A stretch of DNA of 64,000 nt from Agromyces sp. Soil535 (GTDB lineage: Bacteria > Actinomycetota > Actinomycetes > Actinomycetales > Microbacteriaceae), in NCBI RefSeq assembly GCF_001428255.1, contig NZ_LMRW01000003.1, positions 50,101-114,100 on the forward strand, in the 5' to 3' direction. The position numbers and the translations under genes were made by a program. Shown here piece after piece: positions 32,538 to 41,933 of this stretch (position 1 is its first letter; each line of letters opens with the position of its first letter). The notes under the pieces are model-generated. The model had not been told where the DNA came from and ran no database searches. It was given only the letters and a program-made list of their open reading frames with translations.

Positions 32538-33140
32538 ATGCCACTGGCCACCCCACCGGTCGGACGGCGCGAGCGGAACAAGCAGGTCAAGCTCGAACGC
32601 ATCACCGCCGCCGCACGAGAACTCTTCACCGAGCACGGCGTCGACGACGTCACCACGCAGCAGATCGCTGAGAAGGCCGACATCGGCACCGGTACCCTGT
32701 TCCTGTACGCCAAGACCAAGGGCGAACTGCTCCTGCTCGTGCAGAACTCCGGCTACGCCGACGCCCTCGAGGAGGGAAAGGCGGCCGCCGAGAGCATCCC
32801 CGACGCGCTCGACGCGGTGATGGCGATCATCCGTCCGGTCGTGGAGTGCAACCGCATCCAGATCGACAACGGCCGCACCTACCTGCGAGAGCTCGTCTTC
32901 GGCGACCCCGAAGAGCCGCACCACCACGACGCCCTCACGCTGACCATCCAGACCGAGGAAGCGATCGCCGCCGTGTTGCGACGCGACGACCGCACCGGCC
33001 CCCCTGACGCCGCCGCGCTCGCGCACATCGTCTCCGCGATCATGTTCCTCAGCATGGCGGCCACGGCGAACATCGCCCGCACCGTCGAGGACATCCTGCG
33101 GGAGATCAGGGACCAGGTCCGCGTTCTCCTGCCACGCTGA
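32538..33140 (+). CDS. TetR-family repressor
   Basis: 200 residues from ATG 32538 with AGGAGG. The helix-turn-helix (RITAAARELFTEHGVDDVTTQQIAEKADIGTGTLFLYAKTKGELLLLV) lies near residues 20-65; the C-terminal ligand domain is not classifiable. The two CTCATAAYTGAG operators, one at the operon promoter and one before this gene, suggest negative control of the operon and of itself, relieved by a pathway ligand. Confidence 0.9.
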   Translation: MPLATPPVGRRERNKQVKLERITAAARELFTEHGVDDVTTQQIAEKADIGTGTLFLYAKTKGELLLLVQNSGYADALEEGKAAAESIPDALDAVMAIIRPVVECNRIQIDNGRTYLRELVFGDPEEPHHHDALTLTIQTEEAIAAVLRRDDRTGPPDAAALAHIVSAIMFLSMAATANIARTVEDILREIRDQVRVLLPR

Positions 33141-33165
33141 TCGCCGCACTGTCCACTCGACAGCA

Positions 33166-33202
33166 CGAACGCCCGGTCCTCGTGATGAGGGCCGGACGTT
33201 CG
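33166..33202. terminator. Hairpin after tetR
   Basis: 33166-33181 (CGAACGCCCGGTCCTC) and 33187-33202 pair over nearly their full length with a 5-nt loop and one mismatch. The left arm is identical to that of the hairpin at 22407. Confidence 0.8.
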
Positions 33203-33219
33203 GTGTCCGGAGTCTGCGG

Positions 33220-33243
33220 CATTTCGGTACTTCGGCACTTCGG
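33220..33243. repeat. Octamer repeat, 3 units
   Basis: CATTTCGG, TACTTCGG and CACTTCGG in tandem, 17 bp after the hairpin at 33166-33202 and followed by CACCGGATGCGGCGG. Confidence 0.8.
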
Positions 33244-33312
33244 CACCGGATGCGGCGGGCGGACGGCAGGGCCGGGAATGGAGTCAGCCTGATCCCGGCC
33301 GTGTGGCCTGGT

Positions 33313-33948
33313 TCATTCCGACGCGGGTCCCCACGCGAACCCGTCGGGATCGATGAACGACCCCGCGTTGCCGTTGATCTGGATCCGATGCGACCCAGTG
33401 CCCTCGGGAGCGACGCCGGCGTCTTTGGCGAGTGCGCGGTGCTTGTAGAGCCCCAAGCCCACTGGGCTCGACGGCGTGGCGAAGTCGACGTAGCTGCCGA
33501 AGCTCTTGTCGACGGCGAGTCCGCGGTCGACATAGAACCGCTTGCTCGCGGACACGTCCTCCGCACCGAGCAGAACGACGATCCGGTCGATCTCCCGGGT
33601 GGCCGGACCGGTGTCCTTCTTCGCCGACGTGGCGACCTTCCAGATCGCCCCGTCGGGGGCCTGGACGACGCAGCCGACACCCCAGAGGGATTTCTCGACC
33701 GGCTTCAGCACCGTTGCCCCGGCGGCGACGGCGGAGTCGAAGAGCGCGCTGACGGTGGACGGCTGCGACACGATGAGTGACACGGTGAACCCGCGGAAGC
33801 CGCTGGTCGGGGCATCCGCTGCCCGCGTGCGAACCAAGGTGCCCAGCCCGAAGGCGTCGGCGTAGAAACGTGCGGCGGCCTCGGGATCGGCAACCTCGAG
33901 CGTGATGGAGGCGATGGAAGTGAGAGTGATGGAGTCGGTGGAGTTCAT
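33313..33948 (-). CDS. Two-domain VOC family protein
   Basis: 211 residues from ATG 33948. Two beta-alpha-beta-beta-beta halves are visible: ITLEVADPEAAARFYADAFGL to GAIWKVATS, and IVVLLGAEDVSASKRFYVDRGL to GSFIDPDGFAW. These are the glyoxalase/bleomycin-resistance repeats. Metal-binding residues are not conserved well enough to name an activity. No ribosome site precedes the ATG, so it may be leaderless. Confidence 0.82.
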   Translation of the reverse strand: MNSTDSITLTSIASITLEVADPEAAARFYADAFGLGTLVRTRAADAPTSGFRGFTVSLIVSQPSTVSALFDSAVAAGATVLKPVEKSLWGVGCVVQAPDGAIWKVATSAKKDTGPATREIDRIVVLLGAEDVSASKRFYVDRGLAVDKSFGSYVDFATPSSPVGLGLYKHRALAKDAGVAPEGTGSHRIQINGNAGSFIDPDGFAWGPASE

Positions 33949-34031
33949 GTCTACGACGCTATTCACGCCCGTCGGCGCGTGCTTCTCGAATCCTGCTCGA
34001 TCTCGAACCAGGCTGGGCCGTCTTCGCGGCC

Positions 34032-34574
34032 CTAACCGTCGAGCGCTGTGTCGTCCGCGCGAAACCCGCCACTCACTTCGCTCCACCAGACCGCGAGCTT
34101 CGGATGTCTCAGCTCCGACGTGTCCTCGTCGAACGGTTCGCCGGCCGGCTCCGCATCGGTGAGTTGGACATCGTCGTCGGCATTGACGTCGATGCCACGA
34201 TCCTCGAGCACATCGTCTGCGGCATACTCGAGCAGTTCGTTCTCGAGCTCATCGGTGTCGAGATACGGAACCAGCTTCTCAGGATCCGCGAGGGCGAGGT
34301 CGACGATCGCCGCACCCTTGCCGATAAGCCAGCAGCGGAAGTAGTGGAAGGCGTCGTCGCCCATTCCGCCGGACGCCGCGTACCCGGCATCCCAGAGCGA
34401 CCACTGGTTGAGCCGCACGAGTTGGCGGCGGAACTCGGTTGAGAATGCCGCGACCTGATCGTCGGGCAGTTCGGCCAGAACTTCGCGCAGGTCGTCTGCG
34501 TCGGCGCTCGGCGATTCGGGTGAGGTGCTGGGACGCGCTGCATCGATTAGGGCGTAGAAGTCGGTCTCGGTCAC
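34032..34574 (-). CDS. DUF4240 protein
   Basis: About 180 residues from GTG 34574 (VTETDFYALIDAA). The DUF4240 core FRRQLVRLNQWSLWDAGYAASGGMGDDAFHYFRCWLIGKG is followed by an acidic region. DUF4240 proteins often sit near WGR/TA-like or secreted systems, but nothing of the kind is adjacent. An ATG 54 bp upstream is also possible. Confidence 0.8.
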   Translation of the reverse strand: MTETDFYALIDAARPSTSPESPSADADDLREVLAELPDDQVAAFSTEFRRQLVRLNQWSLWDAGYAASGGMGDDAFHYFRCWLIGKGAAIVDLALADPEKLVPYLDTDELENELLEYAADDVLEDRGIDVNADDDVQLTDAEPAGEPFDEDTSELRHPKLAVWWSEVSGGFRADDTALDG

Positions 34575-34755
34575 CTGTTCGAGCGTACGGACCTCTAGTG
34601 AAGTTTCGGTGTCACGATCCCGTCTCAATCGGTCGATTCGGCCCGGCCGTCGAACGAGATCCTGAGCGTGGTCGCGGCCGCACCGGGCGGAGCGGATGCC
34701 TCGCGCATGCCGCGATCCTCTCGCGCTGCCGCGCTAGTGCGGGCATGCTGAACCC

Positions 34756-35151
34756 ATGAATGAGCGTGAGGAATTCCTGACCTGGGTGTACACCTCGCTC
34801 GTGGAGGCCGAACGAGCCCAATTCGACGGCGACGACGGCCCGAGACGGGCGATCTGGTCGCGCGAGGAGCCCGTGAGCGTGCTCGGCGCGTGGCGTAACG
34901 CGACGAGCCGCGACGAACTCGTGGAGGCGTTCGAGGTGCTCGCCTCGAGCTTCTCGGACTGCACCGGCTACTCGTTCGAGCTGATCTCGTTCGACGTGAA
35001 CGGCGACATGGCGTACACCGTAGGCTATGAGCGGATCTCGGCCTCGATGGACGGCAAGCCGCGCACCTTCACGCTGCGCGCCACCCAGGTCTACCGTCGC
35101 GAGGGCGGCGAGTGGCGGGTCGTCCATCGGCACGCCGACGCGATCGGGTAG
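34756..35151 (+). CDS. SnoaL-like (NTF2-fold) protein
   Basis: 131 residues: an N-terminal helix (EEFLTWVYTSLVEAERAQFDGD), then WSREEPVSVLGAWRNATSRDELVEAFEVLAS and a curved sheet ending FTLRATQVYRREGGEWRVVHRHAD. This is the NTF2-like fold of SnoaL/DUF4440 proteins. It has no partner and no known substrate. Confidence 0.8.
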   Translation: MNEREEFLTWVYTSLVEAERAQFDGDDGPRRAIWSREEPVSVLGAWRNATSRDELVEAFEVLASSFSDCTGYSFELISFDVNGDMAYTVGYERISASMDGKPRTFTLRATQVYRREGGEWRVVHRHADAIG

Positions 35152-35198
35152 GCGACCTCAACGCCGTCTCCGGTTCGGCCGGTACGCCAGTCGAAGGG

Positions 35199-38100
35199 CT
35201 ACCCCAGTGGCACGTACGGCAGCACCACCGGTGACCCGGCGCGCCAGTCGAGCACCGTCGACTGCGTCGCGCCGTCGGGCACGAGCACGTCGATGGTGTT
35301 CGGGTCGCGGGTGTCGGTGTCGCGAGCGTCGTTCTGGTCGGTCCAGACGCCCGCGCCGCCGCCGAAGCGGTACTCCTTGATCCAGCCCATGCCGATGTCC
35401 GGGCTCGTGTTCCAGAAGTCGAAGTCGTACACGGGCCGGATGCCGCCGGTGCCCTCGCCGTTCGGATCCGCGTGCGACATCAGGGCGACCTGGTACGTCG
35501 CGCCCGCGAGGTCGACCCCGTCGAACACGGCCTTCGGCACGGACATCGCGATCTGGTGCGTGGCCGGCAGCACGAGCAGGGTGGCGTTCGCGAGCACGGC
35601 GTCCGTCCCATCGCGCACGGTCGGCTGGATGAAGCCGGATCCGCCGACGACGAACGCGTACGGGTGCGCGAGGTTCGCGTTGGTGCCGGGCCGGGCCGCG
35701 ACGGCGGCGCCTGCAGCATCCGTGCTCACGTAGATGTCCACCCGCTGCACCGACATCTGGTTGCCGCCCCAGGGGTTGCCGATCTCGCCCGCGAGCGTCG
35801 TCACGAAGTTGATCGAGACGCCGTCGTCGTAGACGCCCAGCTGCGTGAGGTCGAACGCTCCCGGGTTGAAGACGCTGTTCGTCGGGTACACGTAGTCGCC
35901 TGGGCCGTTGTCGTCGCCCGACGGGTCGTCCACCGTGCCGACCGCCGTGCCGAAGTTCGTCGACGTGACCGGCACCTGAACAGCCGTCGTGCCGCCGTCG
36001 GCGCCCACCGCCACCACGGTGATGGTGTTGGCGCCCAGCACGACCGGCACCTCGGCGGCGAAGGCGCCCCCGATGACGGATGCCTCGACGGCGTGCCCTC
36101 CGGCCGCCACCCAGACGGATGCCGCGTCGGTCGAGCCCGCAACCGTGACGGTCGGCTCCGTGGTGACGGCGCCGGCGACCGGCTCCGTGACCGTGAGGCT
36201 CGGCCCTGCGGGAAGCGCGCCGTCCGCATACCGGTCCGCGACGATGGAGGGCGTCGCGACCGGCCGGCCCGCGTCGATCGAGTGCGCGAGCCGCACGAAC
36301 GCGGCCATCGACCAGGCCAGCGGCGTCGCCGAGCCGGTGCCCTCGCCCAGCACGAAGCCCGCGGCATCCGGCTGGTCCCATACCTGCTCGGGGATCATGT
36401 ACCCGGCATTGGCGGTGGCCGCGAGCGTGTCGAGGAACGTGGTGGCAGGGCGGCCGTTCGCGAGCTCGTACTCGCCCCGCTCACCTGACAGGAGCGGCCA
36501 GAGGCGGCCGACGCCCGTGCCGTCGTAGGGCGACCCGTCGGCCTTCTCGCCGTAGCCGTCGTGGTTGTAGCGGTACCAGAGCGCACCGTTCGGCGTGTCG
36601 ACCTTGATCGTCGCATCGACCTCGGGGAGCGATTCGATGATCGCCGCATCCGCGGCCGGCTTGACGCCGAGGCGCACCAGGTCGATGAACCCGGCATCCA
36701 CGATCGAGCGCTCGTCGTAGGCGCCGCCGCCGTTGTTGATGTCGAGCGTGTGCCCGTCGTTCGGATCGCCGTTGTCGTCGATGCGCTCGTAGTACTGCCC
36801 GTCGCCGAGCGGGCCGGTGGTGGTGAACGTCCAGTCCTGCACCTTGCGCTGCCAGTCGTCTGCGACGCCCGTGTAGATCGCGGCCGACGCCGTGTCGCCG
36901 TTCGACGCGGCGATCGACGCGGCGGCCGTGAGTCCGGCGATCTCGGCGGCGATGGTGCTGGGCGAGTAGCCGCCCTCCTCCTCCCAGCGCTCCTGCGGGG
37001 TCGACGGGCCGTGGCCGACGAGGAAGTCGGCGGCCGTCTTCACGTGCTCGGCGTAGGTCGTGGCATCCGTTCGCCCGAGCGCCCAGGCCAGCACGATCGG
37101 GAACGCGACCTCGTCGAGCTGCAGGCCGCCCCAGTACGGCGTGCCGTCGAGCAGCGAGTTCTGCGGGAACGACCCGTCGCTCTTCTGCTGCACGTCGAAG
37201 AGGTAGTCGAGGGAGCGGTTCGCGGCATCCGAATCGCCGAGGGCGATCTGCGCGGTCGAGACCTGGTAGAGGTCGCGCGCCCACACGAGGTGGTAACCGC
37301 CGACGCCGGCTTCGTTCGCGTTCTGCGCCTGGCCCCACGGGATCGTGAGCGACGCGATGTTCGCGCCCCGGTAGGTCTTGTCCTCGTGCGCCTTCAGCGT
37401 CATCGCAGCGACCTGGTACTGGGTGGTGAGTGCATCATCGCCCGCCACGCTCGCCGGGGCCGCGCTCACGCTGTCGATGTAGTCGTGCCAGCCGTCGGCG
37501 TACGCCTCGGCGGCCGCGTCCGCGCCGTGCCCGGCCGTGCCGAGGCTCGCGGTCGCGGTCTTGCCTGCGGCGTCGGCGGATGCCCCGAACCCGAGCACGA
37601 GGGTCGCCGAGGCGTCCTTCGCCGGGCCGGTGAGCTTCAGCTCGGCGGTCTGCACCACGTTGCCGTCGAGCGCCTGCGCGTAGTGGTGGTCGAGGCGATG
37701 ATCGCCGGCGAGGTCGGTCCAACCGTCGCTGACGCCGGCGAACCCGTTGGAGGTCGCCACGAAGTCCTTGTCAGCGACGAGGGCGCTGGCGATGGGCTCG
37801 GCGCCGGTGCCCGGGTCGCCGGCGAGGTCCTCTGCGACGAGCGCGCCGCGCCAGAACCGGGCCGAATCGTGCCGGCCGCTGTTCGCCAGCGATGGGTCGT
37901 ACTGGGCGAACACCCGGTACGTGCCGCCGTCGAGCGAGCGGACCGAGACGTCGATGATCACGCTCGAGCGGGCGGGATCGGTGAACGTGGTCTTGACGAC
38001 CTGGTACCGGCCGTCCTTGTCGGTGTTCACCTGGGTGTACACGAGTGCCCGCGGGTCGGCGAGGCTCACCTCGTGGGTCGTGTCGCGCGACTCGAGGTCG

Positions 38101-38468
38101 GTGAACGTGGAGCCATCGGTGACGATGAACTCGAGGCTGCGGCTGTTCGCCACGTCGACCCGCGGGTAGTAGACCTCGGCCAGCGTGCCCTCCGAGAGGG
38201 TGTACCACACCTTGGAGTCCGTGGTCGTGGAGGTGCCGACCCCCTGCTTGGCTCCCGTGGTCCACGTCGCCTGGGCGCCAGGTGCCCCCGGAGCCTGCGA
38301 CGGCTCCGGCGCGGCGCTCGCGGCTGCGGCTCCACCGAAGAGCGCGGCGCTCACGAGCGCCGTCACGGCGACGGATGCCGCCGCTCGGCGCCTGCGCCCC
38401 CGACCACTCCCCCGACCCGTCGGTCCTGATCCCGGAACTGCCGACCACCCTGTCGAACGCATCGCCAC
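35199..38468 (-). CDS. Secreted glucodextranase/glucoamylase, GH15
   Basis: 1089 residues. A signal peptide ends near residue 53. An N-terminal beta-sandwich (about 60-320) precedes the (alpha/alpha)6 barrel (about 330-730). Catalytic acid: the glutamates of ERWEEEGGYSPST (493-498). Base: E694 in MIPEQVWDQP. VWARDLYQ (395-402) is the substrate-binding arginine-aspartate. After a Big-like domain (about 740-830) comes a glucodextran-binding C-terminal module with SVFNPGAFDLTQLGVYDDG and RVDIYVSTDAAG. It releases glucose from starch or dextran non-reducing ends outside the cell. No wall anchor is present. Confidence 0.88.
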   Translation of the reverse strand: MAMRSTGWSAVPGSGPTGRGSGRGRRRRAAASVAVTALVSAALFGGAAAASAAPEPSQAPGAPGAQATWTTGAKQGVGTSTTTDSKVWYTLSEGTLAEVYYPRVDVANSRSLEFIVTDGSTFTDLESRDTTHEVSLADPRALVYTQVNTDKDGRYQVVKTTFTDPARSSVIIDVSVRSLDGGTYRVFAQYDPSLANSGRHDSARFWRGALVAEDLAGDPGTGAEPIASALVADKDFVATSNGFAGVSDGWTDLAGDHRLDHHYAQALDGNVVQTAELKLTGPAKDASATLVLGFGASADAAGKTATASLGTAGHGADAAAEAYADGWHDYIDSVSAAPASVAGDDALTTQYQVAAMTLKAHEDKTYRGANIASLTIPWGQAQNANEAGVGGYHLVWARDLYQVSTAQIALGDSDAANRSLDYLFDVQQKSDGSFPQNSLLDGTPYWGGLQLDEVAFPIVLAWALGRTDATTYAEHVKTAADFLVGHGPSTPQERWEEEGGYSPSTIAAEIAGLTAAASIAASNGDTASAAIYTGVADDWQRKVQDWTFTTTGPLGDGQYYERIDDNGDPNDGHTLDINNGGGAYDERSIVDAGFIDLVRLGVKPAADAAIIESLPEVDATIKVDTPNGALWYRYNHDGYGEKADGSPYDGTGVGRLWPLLSGERGEYELANGRPATTFLDTLAATANAGYMIPEQVWDQPDAAGFVLGEGTGSATPLAWSMAAFVRLAHSIDAGRPVATPSIVADRYADGALPAGPSLTVTEPVAGAVTTEPTVTVAGSTDAASVWVAAGGHAVEASVIGGAFAAEVPVVLGANTITVVAVGADGGTTAVQVPVTSTNFGTAVGTVDDPSGDDNGPGDYVYPTNSVFNPGAFDLTQLGVYDDGVSINFVTTLAGEIGNPWGGNQMSVQRVDIYVSTDAAGAAVAARPGTNANLAHPYAFVVGGSGFIQPTVRDGTDAVLANATLLVLPATHQIAMSVPKAVFDGVDLAGATYQVALMSHADPNGEGTGGIRPVYDFDFWNTSPDIGMGWIKEYRFGGGAGVWTDQNDARDTDTRDPNTIDVLVPDGATQSTVLDWRAGSPVVLPYVPLG

Positions 38469-38640
38469 TCCTCATCGAGTCCGCTTTGACTCCGTCAGCA
38501 TAGGCGCGTGCCGGAGGCGACCGCCAGAGCATCGGCGTCCTCGGGGCTCAAGGCACTGGCGCCACGGCGACCGAATGCGGCGGGCTACAGCTGCCCGGGC
38601 CGGTCGCCGGTTTCGTACTGGAAGCCCGCACGGCCGCGAA

Positions 38641-38675
38641 CGAACGCCCGGCCTCTCGTGATGGGCGGGCGTTCG
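38641..38675. terminator. Hairpin upstream of the GH15 gene
   Basis: CGAACGCCCG (38641-38650) and CGGGCGTTCG (38666-38675) form a 10-bp perfect stem. It lies between two minus-strand genes and terminates the 38817-39488 transcript. Confidence 0.7.
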
Positions 38676-38699
38676 ACTGTTCTGTTGTGACGGGTCCGG

Positions 38700-38723
38700 T
38701 ACTTCGGTACTTCGGTACTTCGG
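38700..38723. repeat. Octamer repeat, 3 copies of TACTTCGG
   Basis: Three perfect units followed by TACCAACGGATGCGGCGG, 25 bp after the hairpin at 38641-38675. Confidence 0.85.
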
Positions 38724-38816
38724 TACCAACGGATGCGGCGGAACGATGCCGCGGCGGGCAGCCGTGATGGTAGCGGTGTCATGCCGGCATCCTCGTCGGC
38801 TTCGAGCGCGTGCGAG

Positions 38817-39488
38817 TCAGAACCGGGCAGGGAAGGTGAGCAGCACGATGAACCCGCCCACGGCGATGAGGGCGGCCAGGCCGAGCATGATCCACGCCGC
38901 GAGGTGATGGATGTCGCGCTGGGCCATCGCGGTCAGGAAGAGCACGAGCGCGAACAGCACCGTCAGCAGCGAGTAGTTGTCGCCCCGCTCGGTGTCCTCG
39001 AGCGCCTCCGCGAAGCGCGCCTCGGCGTAGGCCGCGCGTTCCGCGCTCTCCTCGGTGCCCGGCGGCACGTACTCGGCCATCGCGAACGGGCCGGGCTCGG
39101 CCTCCCCGTCGGCCTGCCAGGCGTCGAAGGCGAGGGTGAAGTGCGGCGTGAAGCGATCCTCGATCTCGTCGGCGAGCGCGCTTTCGCCTTGAGCGTTGGC
39201 GGTCACCCATTCGGCATAGATGATCAGGTCGACCACACGGGCCTCACGTGCCTGGTTGTCCGCATCGCTCGCCTCGACCCGGGCAGCGGATGCCTCGGCG
39301 AACGCGATCGCCCGCTCACCGCTCCACTTGGAGGCCTGGAAGCCGCACCAGGCGGTGAGGATGGCGGTTACCGAGAGCATCGCCACCGCGACGATCTCGA
39401 TGAACGGCCGGTGCCGCCAACGGGACACCGGCGCGGGCGCCTCGGCTGTCGGCGCGGCACGGGTCGAGTCGGGCGACTCCTCACTCAT
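38817..39488 (-). CDS. Membrane protein, unknown function
   Basis: 223 residues from ATG 39488. One segment near the N-terminus (IEIVAVAMLSVTAILTAWCGFQASKWSGERA) and two near the C-terminus (LLTVLFALVLFLTAMAQ, AAWIMLGLAALIAVGGFIVLL) flank a soluble region with ARVEASDADNQAREARVVD and an acidic helix. The layout resembles widespread actinobacterial DUF-type membrane proteins, but I cannot name one. Confidence 0.7.
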   Translation of the reverse strand: MSEESPDSTRAAPTAEAPAPVSRWRHRPFIEIVAVAMLSVTAILTAWCGFQASKWSGERAIAFAEASAARVEASDADNQAREARVVDLIIYAEWVTANAQGESALADEIEDRFTPHFTLAFDAWQADGEAEPGPFAMAEYVPPGTEESAERAAYAEARFAEALEDTERGDNYSLLTVLFALVLFLTAMAQRDIHHLAAWIMLGLAALIAVGGFIVLLTFPARF

Positions 39489-39664
39489 GAGTACCCCCCT
39501 CGTCGCGAGTCGACACGGTTTGAACACCATGGCACAGCCCGCCACATCCCTGCCACCGTCGGCCGCACACGCCCAACCGTCGCCGCATTGCCGAAACGGC
39601 AATCGCGCGTGCGATTCGTGGATCGGGTCCGTACGCTCATGGAGCAGCGGAAGGATGCACCCTG

Positions 39665-40318
39665 ATGAGTCGACACGAACACGAGCCCACCGAAGCCGAG
39701 GCGGCAGCGATGTTCGAGCCGGCGAGCTGGGAGGAGCGGTACTCCGGCGAGCAGCAGGTGTGGAGCGGGAATCCGAATCCGCAGCTCGTCGCCGAGGTTT
39801 CGGCGCTGACCCCGGGCACTGCGCTCGACGTCGGCTGCGGTGAGGGCGGCGACGTGATCTGGCTGGCCCAACGGGGATGGACGGTGACCGGTGCCGACTT
39901 CTCGGCCAACGGGCTCGCCCGCGCTGCGCGGCATGCCGAGGAGGCCAGGGTCGCCGACCGTACAAACTGGTGGCAGGTCGACGCCCGCACCTTCGATGCC
40001 CACGGCCGGTCGTACGATCTCGTCACCACGCACTTCCTGCATCCGCCCGACGGAGGGATGGTCGAGGTGACTCGCCGGCTGGCGCAGGCCGTAGCCCTCG
40101 GCGGGCACCTCCTGGTGGTAGGGCATGCGCCTTCGGGGGTGTTCACGCACCTCCCGACGAGTCATCGCAACGCGATGTTCCTCGCCGAAGAGCTGCTGCC
40201 CGCCCTGCCCGACGACTTCGAGGCGCTCGTGGTCGAGCAGCGGCCGCGAACGATGGTCCGCGACGGCGCGGTGGTCGATGTGCACGACTCCACGCTGCTC
40301 GCCCGCCGGGCGCAGTGA
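39665..40318 (+). CDS. SAM-dependent methyltransferase
   Basis: 217 residues. Motif I is ALDVGCGEGGDVIWLAQRGW, with the acidic end of strand 2 in VTGADFSANGL and YDLVTTHFLH as motif post-II. The N-terminal WEERYSGEQQVWSGNPNPQLV is typical of thiopurine-like and class I small-molecule methyltransferases. No neighbour gives a substrate. Confidence 0.88.
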   Translation: MSRHEHEPTEAEAAAMFEPASWEERYSGEQQVWSGNPNPQLVAEVSALTPGTALDVGCGEGGDVIWLAQRGWTVTGADFSANGLARAARHAEEARVADRTNWWQVDARTFDAHGRSYDLVTTHFLHPPDGGMVEVTRRLAQAVALGGHLLVVGHAPSGVFTHLPTSHRNAMFLAEELLPALPDDFEALVVEQRPRTMVRDGAVVDVHDSTLLARRAQ

Positions 40319-40354
40319 ACAAAGGGGATGACCCGGTCCTCCGGGGACCCCGTC

Positions 40355-41338
40355 CTACTCGACGCTGGGGGCGTCCACTTCTCGATCCGAGCCCGATGAT
40401 GCCGGCCTCAGCATGTCCGTGCGCGGCGGCTCCGTTCTCGAGCGTCGGGATTCGTGCACGTCGGGATAGCGCTCCGCCACCTTCCTCACGGCGAAGTCGG
40501 CGGCGAGCGCGAGCAGTTCCCGGTGATGGTCGTCCTCGACATCTCCTTCGTCGAGCTCGAGTTCCACTTCGTCGAGCAGGTGACCGTTCCGCCGAATGCT
40601 GGCGATCGCCGACCGCCCGTCGAGCACGGTGACCTGCAGGAGCCAGGGAGCAGCGTTGAAGAGCGCCTGGAACAGCCATGCGACGGCGGAGGCGAGCCCG
40701 CTTCCGGTGCGGTCGGCGATGGTGATGAAGTCGCCGAGGTCGGACGCGTTGATGCCCTCGAGCCGAATACGCGAGTGCGTGAGGTTCAGCTTGCGCACCT
40801 GCACCAAGGTGTCGATGGCCCACGCCTCGTTCCGAGCACCGTCCGGTGCGATCGCCTTCGCATCGACTCGCGGACGCGTGGCAAGGCCCGGGCCCAGCGT
40901 CCCGACCGCACCGTACGCGAGGGGTGTCGACACCGCGAGCCACACGATGAGGCTGTCGGCGGCGGCCGCGGTCACGATGACGGTCACGATCGGAGTCACG
41001 GCGAGGAGCGTCCATCCGACGACTCGCAAGGTCTGCCCCGTTCGGCGCGTCGCCCTAATATCGCGGACACCCGGGAGCAGCGCGACGAGTCGTGCCGCGA
41101 CTGCGATCGAAAGCCACGCGACGAGGATGGCGAACAAGGCGTTCCCCACCGGAGCGAGGACCTCCGTCACGAACGTGTCCCATCCGATGCCGATGTTCGT
41201 CGTCCAGTCGCTGAGCCGGCGACCATCGTTAGAGTCGACGGGGGCGCAGCCGCCGAGCACCATGGCAGCAGCAGCGACGCCGACCGCCGTCCCAAGCGCC
41301 CGTCGCTGTCGTGCCGATCCCGCGTTCGAATACATCAT
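40355..41338 (-). CDS. Membrane-embedded protein with lipobox-like start, unknown
   Basis: About 327 residues starting MMYSNAG (ATG 41338 or 41335). A lipobox-like AAMVLGGC is followed by three hydrophobic segments (FAILVAWLSIAVAARLVALL, VVGWTLLAVTPIVTVIVTAAAADSLIVWLAV). The cytoplasmic or extracytoplasmic remainder is VRKLNLTHSRIRLEGINASDLGDFITIADRTG with beta strands. No family is recognised. A GC-rich hairpin (41417-41449) lies upstream. Confidence 0.65.
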   Translation of the reverse strand: MMYSNAGSARQRRALGTAVGVAAAAMVLGGCAPVDSNDGRRLSDWTTNIGIGWDTFVTEVLAPVGNALFAILVAWLSIAVAARLVALLPGVRDIRATRRTGQTLRVVGWTLLAVTPIVTVIVTAAAADSLIVWLAVSTPLAYGAVGTLGPGLATRPRVDAKAIAPDGARNEAWAIDTLVQVRKLNLTHSRIRLEGINASDLGDFITIADRTGSGLASAVAWLFQALFNAAPWLLQVTVLDGRSAIASIRRNGHLLDEVELELDEGDVEDDHHRELLALAADFAVRKVAERYPDVHESRRSRTEPPRTDMLRPASSGSDREVDAPSVE

Positions 41339-41416
41339 CTCGAGCCTGCCGGGACGAGCGTGCCCGGGTGGAGTGGGGATCGCCACGGGGTCAGCACTGA
41401 GATTCGCGCACGATGA

Positions 41417-41449
41417 AGGCCCGGCCCTCCGAGTGGGAGGGCCGGGCCT
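41417..41449. terminator. 13-bp hairpin
   Basis: AGGCCCGGCCCTC (41417-41429) and GAGGGCCGGGCCT (41437-41449) are perfectly complementary. It is followed by a dispersed GTCTCGAGACGCGCC sequence (41456-41470), a type common between actinobacterial genes. Confidence 0.75.
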
Positions 41450-41504
41450 ACGGGGTCTCGAGACGCGCCGCCTTCGGCGTCGCTCCTCGACACGCACAGC
41501 GGGG

Positions 41505-41880
41505 TTAGGCCGCGGCGGCCAGCTCCACGGTCGCCCGCGGCACGGGCACCACGACGAACGCGCCGTCGGCGGCATCCACCTTCACGCCCTCGCCGTCGCC
41601 GAGCGCACCGCTCACGAACAGGTCGCTGATGCGGTCGTCGATCTCGCGCTGGATGACGCGGCGCAGCGGGCGGGCACCGTACTCGGGCTCGTAGCCGAGC
41701 TCCGCGAGGAGCACCACCGCGGCATCCGTCACCTCGAAAGTGACCTCGCGAGCGGCGAGCCGCGTCGCGGTCGCGCCGAGCATAAGGCGCACGATCTGCG
41801 ACAGCTCCGAAGCGCCGAGCTTCTGGAACAGCACGATCTCGTCGATGCGGTTCAGGAACTCGGGCCGCATGGCCTCGCGC
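41505..41880 (-). pseudogene. Orphan C-terminal tail of a ClpC-like gene
   Basis: About 125 codons reading [22 protein letters not shown] to the stop. It aligns without gaps to the last 126 residues of the Clp gene at 42831-45428; most differences are conservative (for example KLGASELSQIV versus [11 protein letters not shown]). Similarity starts abruptly at the REAMRPEF junction. There is no start codon with ribosome site. It is a duplicated or deleted second Clp gene, left as its C-terminal domain. Confidence 0.9.
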
Positions 41881-41933
41881 GCCGTACGCGCGGCGCCCTT
41901 GCCGGTCGCCGGACTCGGGCGAATACTCAAGAG

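Noticed and set aside
35199..38468. Apparent loss of the GH15 general base
   Set aside because: The TPLAWSMAAF segment lacks a glutamate, but the base in bacterial GH15 is in PEQVWD, which is intact (E694).
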